From contig UQHH01000012.1 of the NCBI GenBank assembly GCA_900540865.1, forward strand, positions 1-58,768: a DNA stretch of 58,768 bases, given 5' to 3'. The notes under the pieces were generated by a model that saw nothing but the letters and a program-made list of their open reading frames with translations, ran no database searches and was not told where the DNA came from. Shown here piece by piece: positions 6,857 through 15,548 of this stretch. Origin of the DNA: an uncultured Oscillospiraceae bacterium. GTDB lineage: Bacteria; Bacillota; Clostridia; Oscillospirales; Acutalibacteraceae. Every line of letters begins with the position of its first letter. Position 1 is the stretch's first letter. The translations under genes were made by a program, and so were the position numbers.

Positions 6857-8479
6857 GTGAAACAACCATACAATACAACGATTTATAACACAGCACTTTA
6901 TTTGAGACTGAGCCGTGACGATGAATTACAGGGCGAAAGCGGCAGCATCCAGACTCAGCGCATGATGTTACGGCAGTACGCCGCCGAGCATGGGCTGACC
7001 GTGGCAGACGAGTACATTGACGATGGATGGAGCGGAACGAATTTTGAGCGTCCCAGCTTCCAGAGAATGATTGATGACATCGAGGATGGGAAAATCAACT
7101 GCGTTGTCACAAAGGATTTATCCCGTCTGGGAAGAAACTACATCCTGACCGGACAGTACACGGACATCTATTTCCCCAGCAAGGGTGTACGCTACATTGC
7201 CATCAATGACAATGTGGACACGCTCAACGGAGAAAGCGAGCTTGCCCCGTTCTTGAACATCCTGAATGAGATGCACGCCCGCCAGACCAGCAAAAAGGTC
7301 AAGGCTGCCATGCACACAAGGTTTGCCAATGGCGCACACTATGGAGCCTATGCACCGCTGGGCTATGTGAAAGACCCGGACAAAAAAGGTCATCTTCTGA
7401 TTGACCCGGAAACCCGCTGGATTGTGGAGAAGATTTTTGACCTTGCCGTACACGGACGGGGAGCTGCCAGCATTACAAGGATTCTGGTGGAAGAAAAAGT
7501 ACCTACCCCCGGCTGGCTGAACTATGACAGGTACGGGACTTTTGCAAATATCTACGCCGGTGCGCCCGCAGAAAAAGCCTATGCGTGGACGATTGCACAG
7601 GTCAAGAGCATTTTGAAAGAGGAAACCTACATCGGTCACAGCGTCCACAACAAGCAGAGCAACATTTCATTCAAGAACAAGAAGAAAGTGCGGAAGCCGC
7701 AGGAAGAATGGTATCGTGTGGAGAATACCCACGAAGCCATCATTTCCGAGGAAGCGTTCCAAAAGGTGCAGGAGCTGATTGCCAGCAGACGCAGGAAACG
7801 CAGAAACGGTACGACACAGATTTTTGCAGGACTGATAAAATGTGCTGACTGCGGCTGGTCTTTAGCCTATGGGGAAAACAAACAGAATAAAAACCCTTAC
7901 GGCTACTACCATTGCAGCAAGAACGGACAGGGACTGCGTCAATGCTCCATGCACTATATCCGCTATGATGTGCTGTATGCCTATGTGCTTACGAGACTGC
8001 AATACTGGTCTGTACTGGCACAGAAAGACGAGGACAAGCTGTTGAAACAGCTGCTCAATGCCAGCGACAAAGAACGAACCTTTGCGAAGAAAAAGCAGGC
8101 TGCGGAGCTGAAAAAGGCAGAGAAGCGCAAAGCCGAGGTTGACGGGCTGTTTGCTAAGATGTATGAGGACTGGTCTGCCGGACGCATTACCGAGTATAAC
8201 TTCAATATGCTTTCCGAGAAGTACCAGAACGAGCAAAAAGAGCTTGAAACAAAAATCCGGCAGCTTCACGAAACAATGGAAGCCGCCGTACAGACCGCAA
8301 CGGACGCTGAAAAGTGGATTGCCCTGATGAAGCAGTATGTCAACCCTGTGGAGCTGACCGCAGAACTTCTGAACACTCTGATTGAAAAGATAACCGTCCA
8401 TGAAGCTGTCAAGGGTGAGGACGGAAGCCGTGAGCAGGAAGTAGAAATCTACTACCGCTTTATCGGCAAAATCGACTGA
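6857..8479 (+). CDS. Large serine recombinase (site-specific integrase/excisionase)
   Basis: A 540-residue enzyme that cuts and joins att sites to integrate and excise the element. The resolvase domain holds ALYLRLSRDDE with the nucleophile serine at residue 19, DDGWSGTNFERP and VVTKDLSRLGRNY. A recombinase domain follows (LGYVKDPD...), then a zinc ribbon (CADCGWS ... YHCSKNG ... QC) and a long coiled coil (about 400-480). The GTG at 6857 is chosen because AAGGAGG at 6840-6846 sits before it and the conserved start aligns; the frame could extend 31 codons upstream. As the last gene before the right end, it resembles TnpX-type recombinases. Confidence 0.9.
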   Translation: MKQPYNTTIYNTALYLRLSRDDELQGESGSIQTQRMMLRQYAAEHGLTVADEYIDDGWSGTNFERPSFQRMIDDIEDGKINCVVTKDLSRLGRNYILTGQYTDIYFPSKGVRYIAINDNVDTLNGESELAPFLNILNEMHARQTSKKVKAAMHTRFANGAHYGAYAPLGYVKDPDKKGHLLIDPETRWIVEKIFDLAVHGRGAASITRILVEEKVPTPGWLNYDRYGTFANIYAGAPAEKAYAWTIAQVKSILKEETYIGHSVHNKQSNISFKNKKKVRKPQEEWYRVENTHEAIISEEAFQKVQELIASRRRKRRNGTTQIFAGLIKCADCGWSLAYGENKQNKNPYGYYHCSKNGQGLRQCSMHYIRYDVLYAYVLTRLQYWSVLAQKDEDKLLKQLLNASDKERTFAKKKQAAELKKAEKRKAEVDGLFAKMYEDWSAGRITEYNFNMLSEKYQNEQKELETKIRQLHETMEAAVQTATDAEKWIALMKQYVNPVELTAELLNTLIEKITVHEAVKGEDGSREQEVEIYYRFIGKID

Positions 8480-8509
8480 CCTTTCTTTTTTACCCAACAA
8501 TATCTTTAA

Positions 8510-9193
8510 CTAAGGGAAACGGGGACGTCCTACCCAGATATGCTCAACCTGATGGCTATCAGCAGCTTTTTTTCCGTATCGGTGGACAGCCTGGTTACGG
8601 ACGCATCCGCGCCGCAGCAGCCGGCAAGTGAGGAGCGGGTGCTAAAAAATGAACAGGCAGGCCGCTTTCATTATGAATACAAGAGCAAACGAACGGTATG
8701 CGGAATGCCGCTTGTGCACGTCAATATAGGCAACGGCCTTTATAAGGCGAAGGGCTTTGTCGCAATTGGGATGATTAGCAAGGGGATTATTTCAATCGGC
8801 ATCGCCGCAGTGGGACTTATTTCGTTTGGCGCCGTCGCGCTCGGCCTTTTTGCCATGGCGGGTATTGCGCTCGGTTTATTCGCAATGGGTGGCGTTGCAG
8901 CGGGTATTGTCGCGATTGCCGGAACGGCCGTCGGTGTGTTCGCGCTCGGCGGGGTTGCGGCGGGCATGTCAAGCGTGGGCGGCGTTGCAGCGGGCACGCA
9001 CATCGCGGTCGGCGGGTGGTGCGCCGCGCCGGTTGCAATCGGCGTATTGCCGGACGGTATAGAAACCATCCAGGTGCCGAACCCCGGGGATATTATCTAT
9101 GTAACGAAGGCGGAAGCCTATGAATTAATCGGGCGCGTATTCCCCGGCATCTGGAGGCCGCTTGCCGACTGGGCGGTTATGGCCTTCCGCTGA
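8510..9193 (+). pseudogene. C-terminal remnant of an XRE-type regulator split by the mobile element
   Basis: Reading back from the ATG at 8540 the frame continues as ETGTSYPDMLNLMAISSFFS, the end of an XRE helix-turn-helix domain, and is then cut by the element end (stop at 8507). The recognition helix is therefore missing here. The rest has a linker and from about residue 60 a long glycine-rich hydrophobic repeat, with G every five to six residues (GLFAMGG-like units, 8760-9050), probably membrane associated, then a soluble tail. The fragment may be translated from the ATG at 8540. The N-terminal half should lie left of the element. Confidence 0.75.
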
Positions 9194-9233
9194 TAAAAAG
9201 AATGATACAAATGTATTTTGAGGGGGAAGAATT

Positions 9234-9494
9234 ATGATATTGCTCACGACAGCCATTCTTGCGGCTTATGTGCTGTTTGTGGTATGGTTCTGTGTTTCCG
9301 CAGGCCTTATTCTGCTCGGCATCGCCGGCCTAATCGCCTATTTTATCACGCGGGCTGTATTCCGCCGGAAAGGGAAAGCAAAGCCGAGGGCGGTGTGGTT
9401 CATCATCCCAACTGTGGCTTTGATTTTAGGTCTGATTTCTATGGCCGTGATGGTGCTTGTATGTATTGTTTTCAGCACAGCCTATGCGGCTTAA
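9234..9494 (+). CDS. Small integral membrane protein, two or three TM segments
   Basis: An 86-residue protein with hydrophobic segments at about 5-25, 25-43 and 55-82 separated by a basic loop (RRKGKAKPR). A GAGGGGGAAG ribosome binding site precedes the ATG. It lies 40 bases after the split regulator in the same direction and was probably its operon partner. No family was recognised. With the membrane-repeat regulator, the pair may form a membrane-linked sensor, which is inference. Confidence 0.6.
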   Translation: MILLTTAILAAYVLFVVWFCVSAGLILLGIAGLIAYFITRAVFRRKGKAKPRAVWFIIPTVALILGLISMAVMVLVCIVFSTAYAA

Positions 9495-9523
9495 ACAGTG
9501 GATGTGCCGGTAAAACCTGTATA

Positions 9524-9569
9524 AAAACAAAGCCGACGCGGGAAATAAATCCCGCGCCGGCTTTGTTTT
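9524..9569. terminator. Bidirectional intrinsic terminator
   Basis: AAAACAAAGCCG-A-CGCGGG pairs with CCCGCG-C-CGGCTTTGTTTT around an 8-base loop, with A- and T-rich flanks on both sides. It ends the rightward membrane-protein operon and the leftward nadBC operon. Confidence 0.85.
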
Positions 9570-9582
9570 GTTAAATTTATTC

Positions 9583-10422
9583 TTAGTCTATTTTCATTGA
9601 AACATCGAACGCCTTTACCGAATGCGTCAGCGCGCCGATGGATATAATATCGACGCCTGAAAGCGCAGCCTCCCTGAGCGTCTCCGCCGTGATACCGCCG
9701 GACGCTTCCAACAGCGCGCGCCCGTTTGTAATTTCGACCGCCTGCTTCATAAGCTCCGGGCTCATGTTGTCAAGCATAATCACATCGGCCCCCGCGGTAA
9801 GCGCCTCGTTGAGCTCTTCAAGGCTTCTGACCTCGACCTCTGTTTTTACCATATGGCCCAGCTTTCCCTTGAGCGCGCCGACCGCGTTTGCAATACCGCC
9901 GCACGCGTCGATATGGTTGTCCTTGAGCATCGCAGCGTCGGACAGGTTATAGCGGTGGTTTCGCCCGCCGCCTACCGTGACGGCGTATTTCTGGAGCGGG
10001 CGCAGGCCGGGCAGGGTCTTGCGCGTGTCCGCAATCGAGGCGCGCGTGCCTTCTACGAGCTTAACAGCCTCATTTGTCGCGGTGGCGATTCCGCTCATGT
10101 GCTGCAGCAGGTTGAGTGCCGTACGCTCCCCCTTGAGCAGCGTGCGCATCTTACCGCTTACGCGCGCTAAAATATCGCCTTTTTTTACAATATCGCCGTC
10201 GTGGAAGAATACCTCCGCCTGAAAATCCGGCTGCAGCAGCTCAAACACGCGCAGGGTAATATCCATCCCGCACAGCACGCCCTCCGCCTTTGCGAGAAAG
10301 CGCGCGCTTCCCTCCTGCTCCCGCGGAATAAGATAGTCCGTCGTCGTGTCGAGGTAATTCATATCCTCAAGCAGCGCCGTTTTAATCAGATTGTCTATGT
10401 AGATTGGATTCACCATATTCAT
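9583..10422 (-). CDS. nadC: Nicotinate-nucleotide pyrophosphorylase (carboxylating)
   Basis: NadC makes nicotinate mononucleotide from quinolinate and PRPP, the third step of de novo NAD synthesis. The 279-residue protein has DTTTDYLIP near the start, the phosphoribosyl motif RKTLPGLRPLQKYAV, GGGRNHRYNLSDAAMLKDNHI and the C-terminal EASGGI segment, all typical. Its ATG overlaps the stop of nadB by four bases (ATGA), so the two are translationally coupled. Ribosome binding site GGAAAGGAAAC lies inside the end of nadB. Confidence 0.95.
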   Translation of the reverse strand: MNMVNPIYIDNLIKTALLEDMNYLDTTTDYLIPREQEGSARFLAKAEGVLCGMDITLRVFELLQPDFQAEVFFHDGDIVKKGDILARVSGKMRTLLKGERTALNLLQHMSGIATATNEAVKLVEGTRASIADTRKTLPGLRPLQKYAVTVGGGRNHRYNLSDAAMLKDNHIDACGGIANAVGALKGKLGHMVKTEVEVRSLEELNEALTAGADVIMLDNMSPELMKQAVEITNGRALLEASGGITAETLREAALSGVDIISIGALTHSVKAFDVSMKID

Positions 10423-11918
10423 GTTTCCTTTCCGTCCCTCTTATTTGCTTCTCCATTGCTTTTTTGCAGCACGTCCTCCAGGATAAGGCACGCGACTGTC
10501 GCAAGGCTCTTCGCCTCTACAAAGTCAGGGTTGAGCGCGTAGCCGCCCGTTTTCACCTGTTCCAGGATTTCCCTTGTGCGCCTAAGCCCCTCCGGCACGC
10601 TTTCAGGGCTGGGCAGCACAAAGTGCGTACGCTGCATAATCCGGCGGATTTCTGTGCGCAGCCCGTGCGGCAGGGGTTTACCCTCTGTGCTGGGGACTAG
10701 AGGCGCATCCCCAAGCAGCGCGCCCTGACCGGCCTTCAGCTTTTTCATGATATCGCAGGCCGCCCTGCGTGAAAACACGAGCGCCTCCAACAGCGAGTTG
10801 CTCGCCAATCGGTTTGCGCCGTGCACGCCCGTGTGCGAGCATTCGCCCGCCGCGTACAGCCTGTCGATTGAGGTACGCGCAAACAAGTCGACGTCGATGC
10901 CGCCCATCAGGTAATGCTGGCACGGGAAAACGGGTATCCTGTCTTTGGTAATGTCGATACCCTCTTCCAGGCAGCGCGCGTAAATCATTGGAAAGCGGTT
11001 TTTCACGAACGCCGGGTCTTTGTGCGTGATGTCGAGATAAAACCGTTCGCTCCGCGTCGCCTTTGCCTCCTGCATGATGGCGTTTGAAACCACGTCGCGC
11101 GGGGCAAGCTCCCCGCGTTCGTCGTATTTGTGCGCAAAGCGCTCGCCGTTGCAGTTGAGCAGAACGGCGCCCTCTCCGCGCACCGCCTCGCTGATAAGGA
11201 ACCGCTCGCGGTCCTTATCGGCCGCAAACGCGGTCGGATGGAACTGGATGCGGCTCAAATTCCCAATATCCGCCCCTAGCTCATAAGCAAGCGTAATGCC
11301 GTCGCCCGTGGCGATGGCGGAATTTGTCGTATATTCATACACTCTGCCGACCCCGCCGGTCGCCAAAATGCAATAGCGCGCGCCAATCCATTCTATGCTG
11401 CCGTCGCGCATCAGCCCTGCATAAAAGCCGTTTTGCGTCTTTTGCAGGGAAAACAGCATCGTGTTTTCCGCAATATCGGCGTTGCCCCGTTCCCTGACCG
11501 CTTCAATGAGCGTATCGGTAATCGCTTTGCCGGTGCTGTCCTTATGATGGACAATTCGGTGGCGGGAATGCCCCGCCTCGAGCGTCATCATCAAATGGCC
11601 CTTCTCGTCCCTATCGAAATCGACCCCAAGCTCCTTGAGCCTTAAAACGTCCTTCGGTCCCTCGGTGACGAGCACCTCGATTGCGGCCAGGTTGTTTTTG
11701 TATTTGCCCGCGATTAAGGTATCCGCGATGTGCAGCTTAAAATTGTCGTGCCCCTGGTCGAGCACCGCGGCCACGCCGCCCTGCGCGAGCGAGCTGTTGG
11801 AAAGCGGCAGCTCCCGCTTGGAAATCAGTAGGACGCTTACGTCCTCATCGAACTGTAAAGACGCGTATAGGCCTGCCGCGCCCGTACCCGCAATGATTAC
11901 GTCGTATTGCTGTTTCAC
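10419..11918 (-). CDS. nadB: L-aspartate oxidase
   Basis: NadB oxidises L-aspartate to iminoaspartate with FAD. The 499-residue protein starts at GTG and shows the FAD fold (VIIAGTGAAGLYASL), SSLAQGG, the arginine/histidine active region GHSRHRIVH and LMGGIDVD, followed by AAGECSHTGVHGANRLASNSLLEAL. The helical C-terminal domain is complete. NadA, the quinolinate synthase normally first in this operon, is not adjacent. A short leader separates the gene from the divergent hflX. No clear NAD-responsive operator was recognised upstream. Confidence 0.95.
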   Translation of the reverse strand: MKQQYDVIIAGTGAAGLYASLQFDEDVSVLLISKRELPLSNSSLAQGGVAAVLDQGHDNFKLHIADTLIAGKYKNNLAAIEVLVTEGPKDVLRLKELGVDFDRDEKGHLMMTLEAGHSRHRIVHHKDSTGKAITDTLIEAVRERGNADIAENTMLFSLQKTQNGFYAGLMRDGSIEWIGARYCILATGGVGRVYEYTTNSAIATGDGITLAYELGADIGNLSRIQFHPTAFAADKDRERFLISEAVRGEGAVLLNCNGERFAHKYDERGELAPRDVVSNAIMQEAKATRSERFYLDITHKDPAFVKNRFPMIYARCLEEGIDITKDRIPVFPCQHYLMGGIDVDLFARTSIDRLYAAGECSHTGVHGANRLASNSLLEALVFSRRAACDIMKKLKAGQGALLGDAPLVPSTEGKPLPHGLRTEIRRIMQRTHFVLPSPESVPEGLRRTREILEQVKTGGYALNPDFVEAKSLATVACLILEDVLQKSNGEANKRDGKET

Positions 11919-12129
11919 CTGCGTTACAACCTTTCAATAGCAGCGCGCCGCATGAAAAACGGCGCAAAGCATGTCGGTTTTTGCTTTAGTGCTTATTTTA
12001 TCACAAATCGGGCATAATGGAAACAGTTTTTTCCCCGCCGCGCGGTTGACCTGCGCGCCCTGAAGTGGTACAGTGAAAGCATCCGGCCGCGCCGGACGAT
12101 TCAATCAATAACAAACAATGGAGAAGCCT
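11919..12129. other. Divergent intergenic region nadB / hflX
   Basis: A 211-base region carrying promoters for both divergent genes. An AT-rich stretch is at 11990-12010 and a GC-rich tract at 12040-12100. No canonical -35/-10 pair stands out in either direction. Confidence 0.4.
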
Positions 12130-13380
12130 ATGGAAATTTTTGAAAATGAAATTAAGCCGCAGCGCGCGCTGCTCGTGTCTGTCGATACGGGCGAATACGA
12201 CGCGCAGGCTTCATTAAACGAGCTGTTTGAGCTTGCGCAGAGCGCGGGCGCCGAGACGGTTACGAGCGTAACGCAAAAAAAAGACAAGCCGGACGTCGCA
12301 ACCTGCGTCGGCTCCGGACGCTTGCAGGAAATTGCCGAATACTGCAAAAACGATGAAATCGACCTGATTATTTTCGACCGGGAGCTTTCCCCCACGCAAA
12401 TCCGCAATATCGAAAAGGAAACGGACGTGCGCGTCATTGACCGCACAATGCTTATCCTCGATATATTCGCGCAGCGCGCGCGTTCAAAGGAGGGCAAGCT
12501 GCAGGTGGAGCTGGCACAGCTCAAATATATGCTGCCGCGTCTGACGGGCAAGGGCGCCGAGATGTCGCGGCTGGGCGGCGGCATCGGCACGAGAGGCCCG
12601 GGTGAAACAAAGCTCGAGACAGACAAGCGCCACATTCGCAGGCGCATGGAAACGCTGCAGGAGCAGCTTTCCGAGGTAGAAAAGCACCGCGGGCAGCTCA
12701 AGCGCCGCCGCGAAAAGGACGGTGTGATTACCGTTGCAATCGTCGGCTATACGAACGCCGGCAAATCGACGCTGATGAACTGCCTGACAGACGCGGGCGT
12801 GCTTGCGCAGGATAAGCTTTTCGCAACGCTCGACCCAACCTCGCGCGCCTTGAAGCTTCCAAACGGCGTAAGCGTTATGCTGACCGACACGGTCGGACTG
12901 GTGCGCCGTCTGCCCCACCATCTGGTCAACGCCTTTAAATCCACGCTCGAGGAGGCGGCGCAGGCCGATATTATTTTAAATGTATGCGACGCTTCGAGCG
13001 AGGAAGCGCAGGTACACCTGACCGTAACCAGCGAGCTGCTGCGTGAGCTCGGCTGCGAAAACAGGCCGATTATCCCCGTGCTCAACAAATGCGATTTGGT
13101 AAGCGGGCTCGATAACATCCCGATGATAGGCGACGCTGTGCGCATCAGCGCAAAGACAGGCAGGGGTGTGGACGGCCTGCTCCAGGCGGTGGAAAAAAAC
13201 CTGCCGGTCAAAATGCGGCGCGTCAGGCTGCTTTTGCCGTTCGGCCAGGCGCCGCTGACGGCGACGCTGAGACAGCAGGGTACACTGCTCCAAGAGAAAT
13301 ATACCGATGACGGAATATCGGTGGAGGCGGTCGTCGACGAGCGGCTGTATGCGTATGTGCGGGATTATGTGATAGAGTAA
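12130..13380 (+). CDS. hflX: GTPase HflX
   Basis: HflX is a ribosome-associated GTPase that splits stalled or hibernating 70S ribosomes, especially under stress. The N-terminal domain ends with VGSGRLQEI and LSPTQIRNIEKE, then RRREKDGV leads into the G domain. G1 is GYTNAGKST, G3 DTVGLVRRLP and G4 NKCD. ATG 12130 is preferred to 12118 since GGAGAAG lies six bases before it, while nothing resembling a site precedes 12118. At 416 residues it is of normal length. It is monocistronic, with a terminator at 13415-13454. Confidence 0.93.
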   Translation: MEIFENEIKPQRALLVSVDTGEYDAQASLNELFELAQSAGAETVTSVTQKKDKPDVATCVGSGRLQEIAEYCKNDEIDLIIFDRELSPTQIRNIEKETDVRVIDRTMLILDIFAQRARSKEGKLQVELAQLKYMLPRLTGKGAEMSRLGGGIGTRGPGETKLETDKRHIRRRMETLQEQLSEVEKHRGQLKRRREKDGVITVAIVGYTNAGKSTLMNCLTDAGVLAQDKLFATLDPTSRALKLPNGVSVMLTDTVGLVRRLPHHLVNAFKSTLEEAAQADIILNVCDASSEEAQVHLTVTSELLRELGCENRPIIPVLNKCDLVSGLDNIPMIGDAVRISAKTGRGVDGLLQAVEKNLPVKMRRVRLLLPFGQAPLTATLRQQGTLLQEKYTDDGISVEAVVDERLYAYVRDYVIE

Positions 13381-13414
13381 TATGCGCCACAGGAAAATAA
13401 AATAGTTCATTTTT

Positions 13415-13454
13415 AAGGAGTTTGTGAAATTTTTCCATTTCATAAGCTCCTTTT
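13415..13454 (+). terminator. Terminator after hflX
   Basis: AAGGAG-TT-TGTGAAAT pairs with ATTTCAT-AA-GCTCCTT and ends in TTTT. An internal mismatch does not break the hairpin. Confidence 0.7.
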
Positions 13455-13455
13455 A

Positions 13456-13484
13456 TTGACAATATTCAACATATAAATTATAAT
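13456..13484 (+). promoter_or_regulatory. Consensus sigma-A promoter of the RICIN-protein gene
   Basis: TTGACA (13456-13461), a 17-base spacer, and TATAAT (13479-13484) match the consensus exactly. It lies 45 bases before the ATG at 13529, giving a short leader with an AAAGGAGTG ribosome binding site. Confidence 0.85.
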
Positions 13485-13528
13485 TTTATTGCACTTTTCA
13501 TACAACTAAAATAAAGGAGTGAAAATTT

Positions 13529-14587
13529 ATGAGAAGTAAGAAATTAATATCATTTGTCTTAATTTTGGCAATGATGGCGACCGTCTTCGCCGTAACGGGG
13601 CATGCGGCGGACGCCGCAGGCATACGCGCGGGTGAGTACTATTATCTAAGGAACGTAGGCTCGGGCCGTTACATGGATGTAAAAAACAGCGTAGACGCAA
13701 ACTACACAGACGTTATTACATACACATTTAACGGCGGGACAAACCAGCAGTTCCGCGTGCTGCACCCGGGCGACAACTACAAGTTCGTCGCGCGCTGTTC
13801 CTCCGCGAACCGCGTGCTCGACATCACAAACGGAAACGTCGATATTTATACGGACTCGAACGCCAGCTACCAGCAATTTTCGGTGGTCAGGCTTTCGGAC
13901 GGTACATACAACATTAAAAACGGCTCGAATTACATGATTGACAATCCCTCGACGAACAGCGTTATCATGAGCTCCTCGAGCAACGGCAATTATTCAAGAT
14001 GGGCGTTTGAGAAGGTATCGAAGGGTGACGCGGACATCTATACGTTCAAATATACGGGCTACGATTCCACCTCCGCAAACACCGCGTTTAAAAACTCGGT
14101 CAGTTCAATGGGCTACAGCGCTTATTCCTATGTAAACACCAGCGCGAACAACGCGCTGACCAATATGCTCGGTGACGATATTTGGGTGCATAATGGAAGG
14201 GGTGATACCGGGGAAATGTATTATTATACAAGTTCGGGCGCTGGAAATGGGTTGATTAATATCTCAGATATTAACAGCTTTTCCACCAATTCGTTTGCCT
14301 CTATGCGCGTCTTTATTTCAACTGCTCCCTATTCGGGCAACGATACGAACGGCAACCCGACGAGTTCTTCAAATAACCTGGTAAAGGCCGCCTTCAACAA
14401 GGGCGCGCATTACGCCATCGGCTTCCGTGAATCGCCGGGAACCTCTTTGCAAACCACATGGGTACAGTGCTTTATCACACGCGCGGATGACGGCGCGACC
14501 GTTGACACCTGTGTGGAATACGCCGACTATTGGGCAAATACCGGCAACAAATACGCAATCGGCGACGCCGGCCAAACGCTGACCTAA
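13529..14587 (+). CDS. Secreted protein with ricin-type beta-trefoil and a caspase-like C-terminal domain
   Basis: A 352-residue protein with a signal peptide (residues 1-27, ending VTGHA-ADA). Residues about 32-170 form a ricin-type carbohydrate-binding trefoil (YYYLRNVGSGRYMDV, repeated QQF motifs). The C-terminal part (175-340) resembles a caspase/C25-like fold: VHNGRG sits where a catalytic His-Gly is expected and VFISTAPYSG where a Cys precedes YSG. The cysteine is absent (proline or alanine there), so it may be a non-catalytic relative. The perfect promoter suggests high expression. The fold assignment is by pattern only. Confidence 0.6.
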   Translation: MRSKKLISFVLILAMMATVFAVTGHAADAAGIRAGEYYYLRNVGSGRYMDVKNSVDANYTDVITYTFNGGTNQQFRVLHPGDNYKFVARCSSANRVLDITNGNVDIYTDSNASYQQFSVVRLSDGTYNIKNGSNYMIDNPSTNSVIMSSSSNGNYSRWAFEKVSKGDADIYTFKYTGYDSTSANTAFKNSVSSMGYSAYSYVNTSANNALTNMLGDDIWVHNGRGDTGEMYYYTSSGAGNGLINISDINSFSTNSFASMRVFISTAPYSGNDTNGNPTSSSNNLVKAAFNKGAHYAIGFRESPGTSLQTTWVQCFITRADDGATVDTCVEYADYWANTGNKYAIGDAGQTLT

Positions 14588-14601
14588 AGGAGGGGACTAA
14601 A

Positions 14602-15438
14602 ATGAAAAACAAGAAAAAGCTATTCTGTACAGCCGTTATGTTAGGCGCGCTGGTTTTGATATCGGGCGTGTCCGCCCTTGCGCAGGACGTCAATTCCGCC
14701 GAAATAGAGCAAGGCGGTTTTGGCAGGTATGTAGACGGCAACAAGGAGGCGACAGCAAAGCAAATTACGCTGCCGGGCCAAAGCGCCCTGAGCGTGCACT
14801 ACGAAACAACCTTCAACCAGAGCGACACGCCGCTTATCTCCCGCCCCGACGCGTACGGCACCTACGATATTTATACCGACGCGCAGGGCAACGAATATAT
14901 TTACCTTTACGACACGAACACGTTCTGCGGCTTTAAATGGAAAACCGCTTACGCGGGCGAGCTGGAGCCAGAGGACATCATCACCGAGCAGGCGGCGCGG
15001 GAAAGTGCAGGCGCGTACCTTGACGCACAGTTTGGTCAGAACCAAGCCGTCTACCAGTTGGAGCGCAGCTACTATGCCAGCCAGAACGGCGTATATGTTA
15101 TGGAATACGCATATTATTTAAACGGGGTCAAGACGGACGACTCCTGCGTCATATGGGTGCGTGCGGACAGCGGGGACGTCTGCGCCTATAATACCTTCAA
15201 GCGCGGCCGCTACGCGCAGCTCGATTTAACGGTCGATACCGCGGCCACACGCAGCCAGCTCGACGCCGCGCTGTGGGAAACCGGGGTAAGCCCCTTATAC
15301 CGCTCCGCCGCTTATGAGATTGCCGACGAATACCTGACCTTCGACCTACAGGGCAGCCCCGTCATGCAGTATGAGGTCGTGTTCAGCGGGGACGCCACGC
15401 CCCAGCCGTACCAAGTGCCCGCCATTTCGGAAGGATAA
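14602..15438 (+). CDS. Secreted PepSY-like protein, function unknown
   Basis: A 278-residue secreted protein with a signal peptide to about residue 27 (MKNKKKLFCTAVMLGALVLI, then SGVSALA). The middle has two PepSY-like segments (ITEQAARESAGAYLDAQF; CVIWVRADSGDVCAYNTF). The ATG 14602 is fixed by AAAGGAGGGG at 14586-14594; the longer frame from 14530 overlaps the previous gene. It lies 14 bases after the RICIN-domain gene and is probably co-transcribed. It may inhibit or anchor a partner protease, but that is inference. Confidence 0.6.
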   Translation: MKNKKKLFCTAVMLGALVLISGVSALAQDVNSAEIEQGGFGRYVDGNKEATAKQITLPGQSALSVHYETTFNQSDTPLISRPDAYGTYDIYTDAQGNEYIYLYDTNTFCGFKWKTAYAGELEPEDIITEQAARESAGAYLDAQFGQNQAVYQLERSYYASQNGVYVMEYAYYLNGVKTDDSCVIWVRADSGDVCAYNTFKRGRYAQLDLTVDTAATRSQLDAALWETGVSPLYRSAAYEIADEYLTFDLQGSPVMQYEVVFSGDATPQPYQVPAISEG

Positions 15439-15453
15439 ATTTTGCTATTTGTA

Positions 15454-15481
15454 TTGAAAAATTTGTCATTTTTTGTATAAT
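15454..15481 (+). promoter_or_regulatory. Promoter of the first array gene
   Basis: TTGAAA (15454-15459), a 16-base spacer and TATAAT (15476-15481) precede gene 1 of the array. A short palindrome-free leader and a GAGATGGGA site follow. Confidence 0.65.
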
Positions 15482-15548
15482 GGATTATATAAGATAAGAA
15501 GGAACGCCCAAAGGGGCGCATGTGTGAAAGAGATGGGACAAATTGAAT

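Larger units (their letters stand above)
1..8515 (+). mobile_element. Integrative mobilizable element, right part (left end outside window)
   Basis: A run of genes typical of clostridial mobilizable elements is present: HTH/excisionase-like protein, candidate oriT, DUF3847-like protein, MobA/MobL relaxase, primase-helicase, TnpW and a large serine recombinase, all on the plus strand. The recombinase is the last gene, and about 30 bases after it the reading frame of a host regulator resumes, which fixes the right end near 8505-8520. No left end or second host-gene half is visible, so the element extends left of the window. No type IV secretion genes are seen here, so transfer would need helper functions unless they lie further left. 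The end position is inferred from the interrupted host frame and the exact core dinucleotide is not known. Confidence 0.85.

Noticed and set aside
8740..9069. Minus-strand proline/alanine/threonine-rich frame opposite the glycine-rich repeat
   Set aside because: The repetitive composition is the mirror of the glycine-rich repeat codons on the plus strand, and no start signal is visible.
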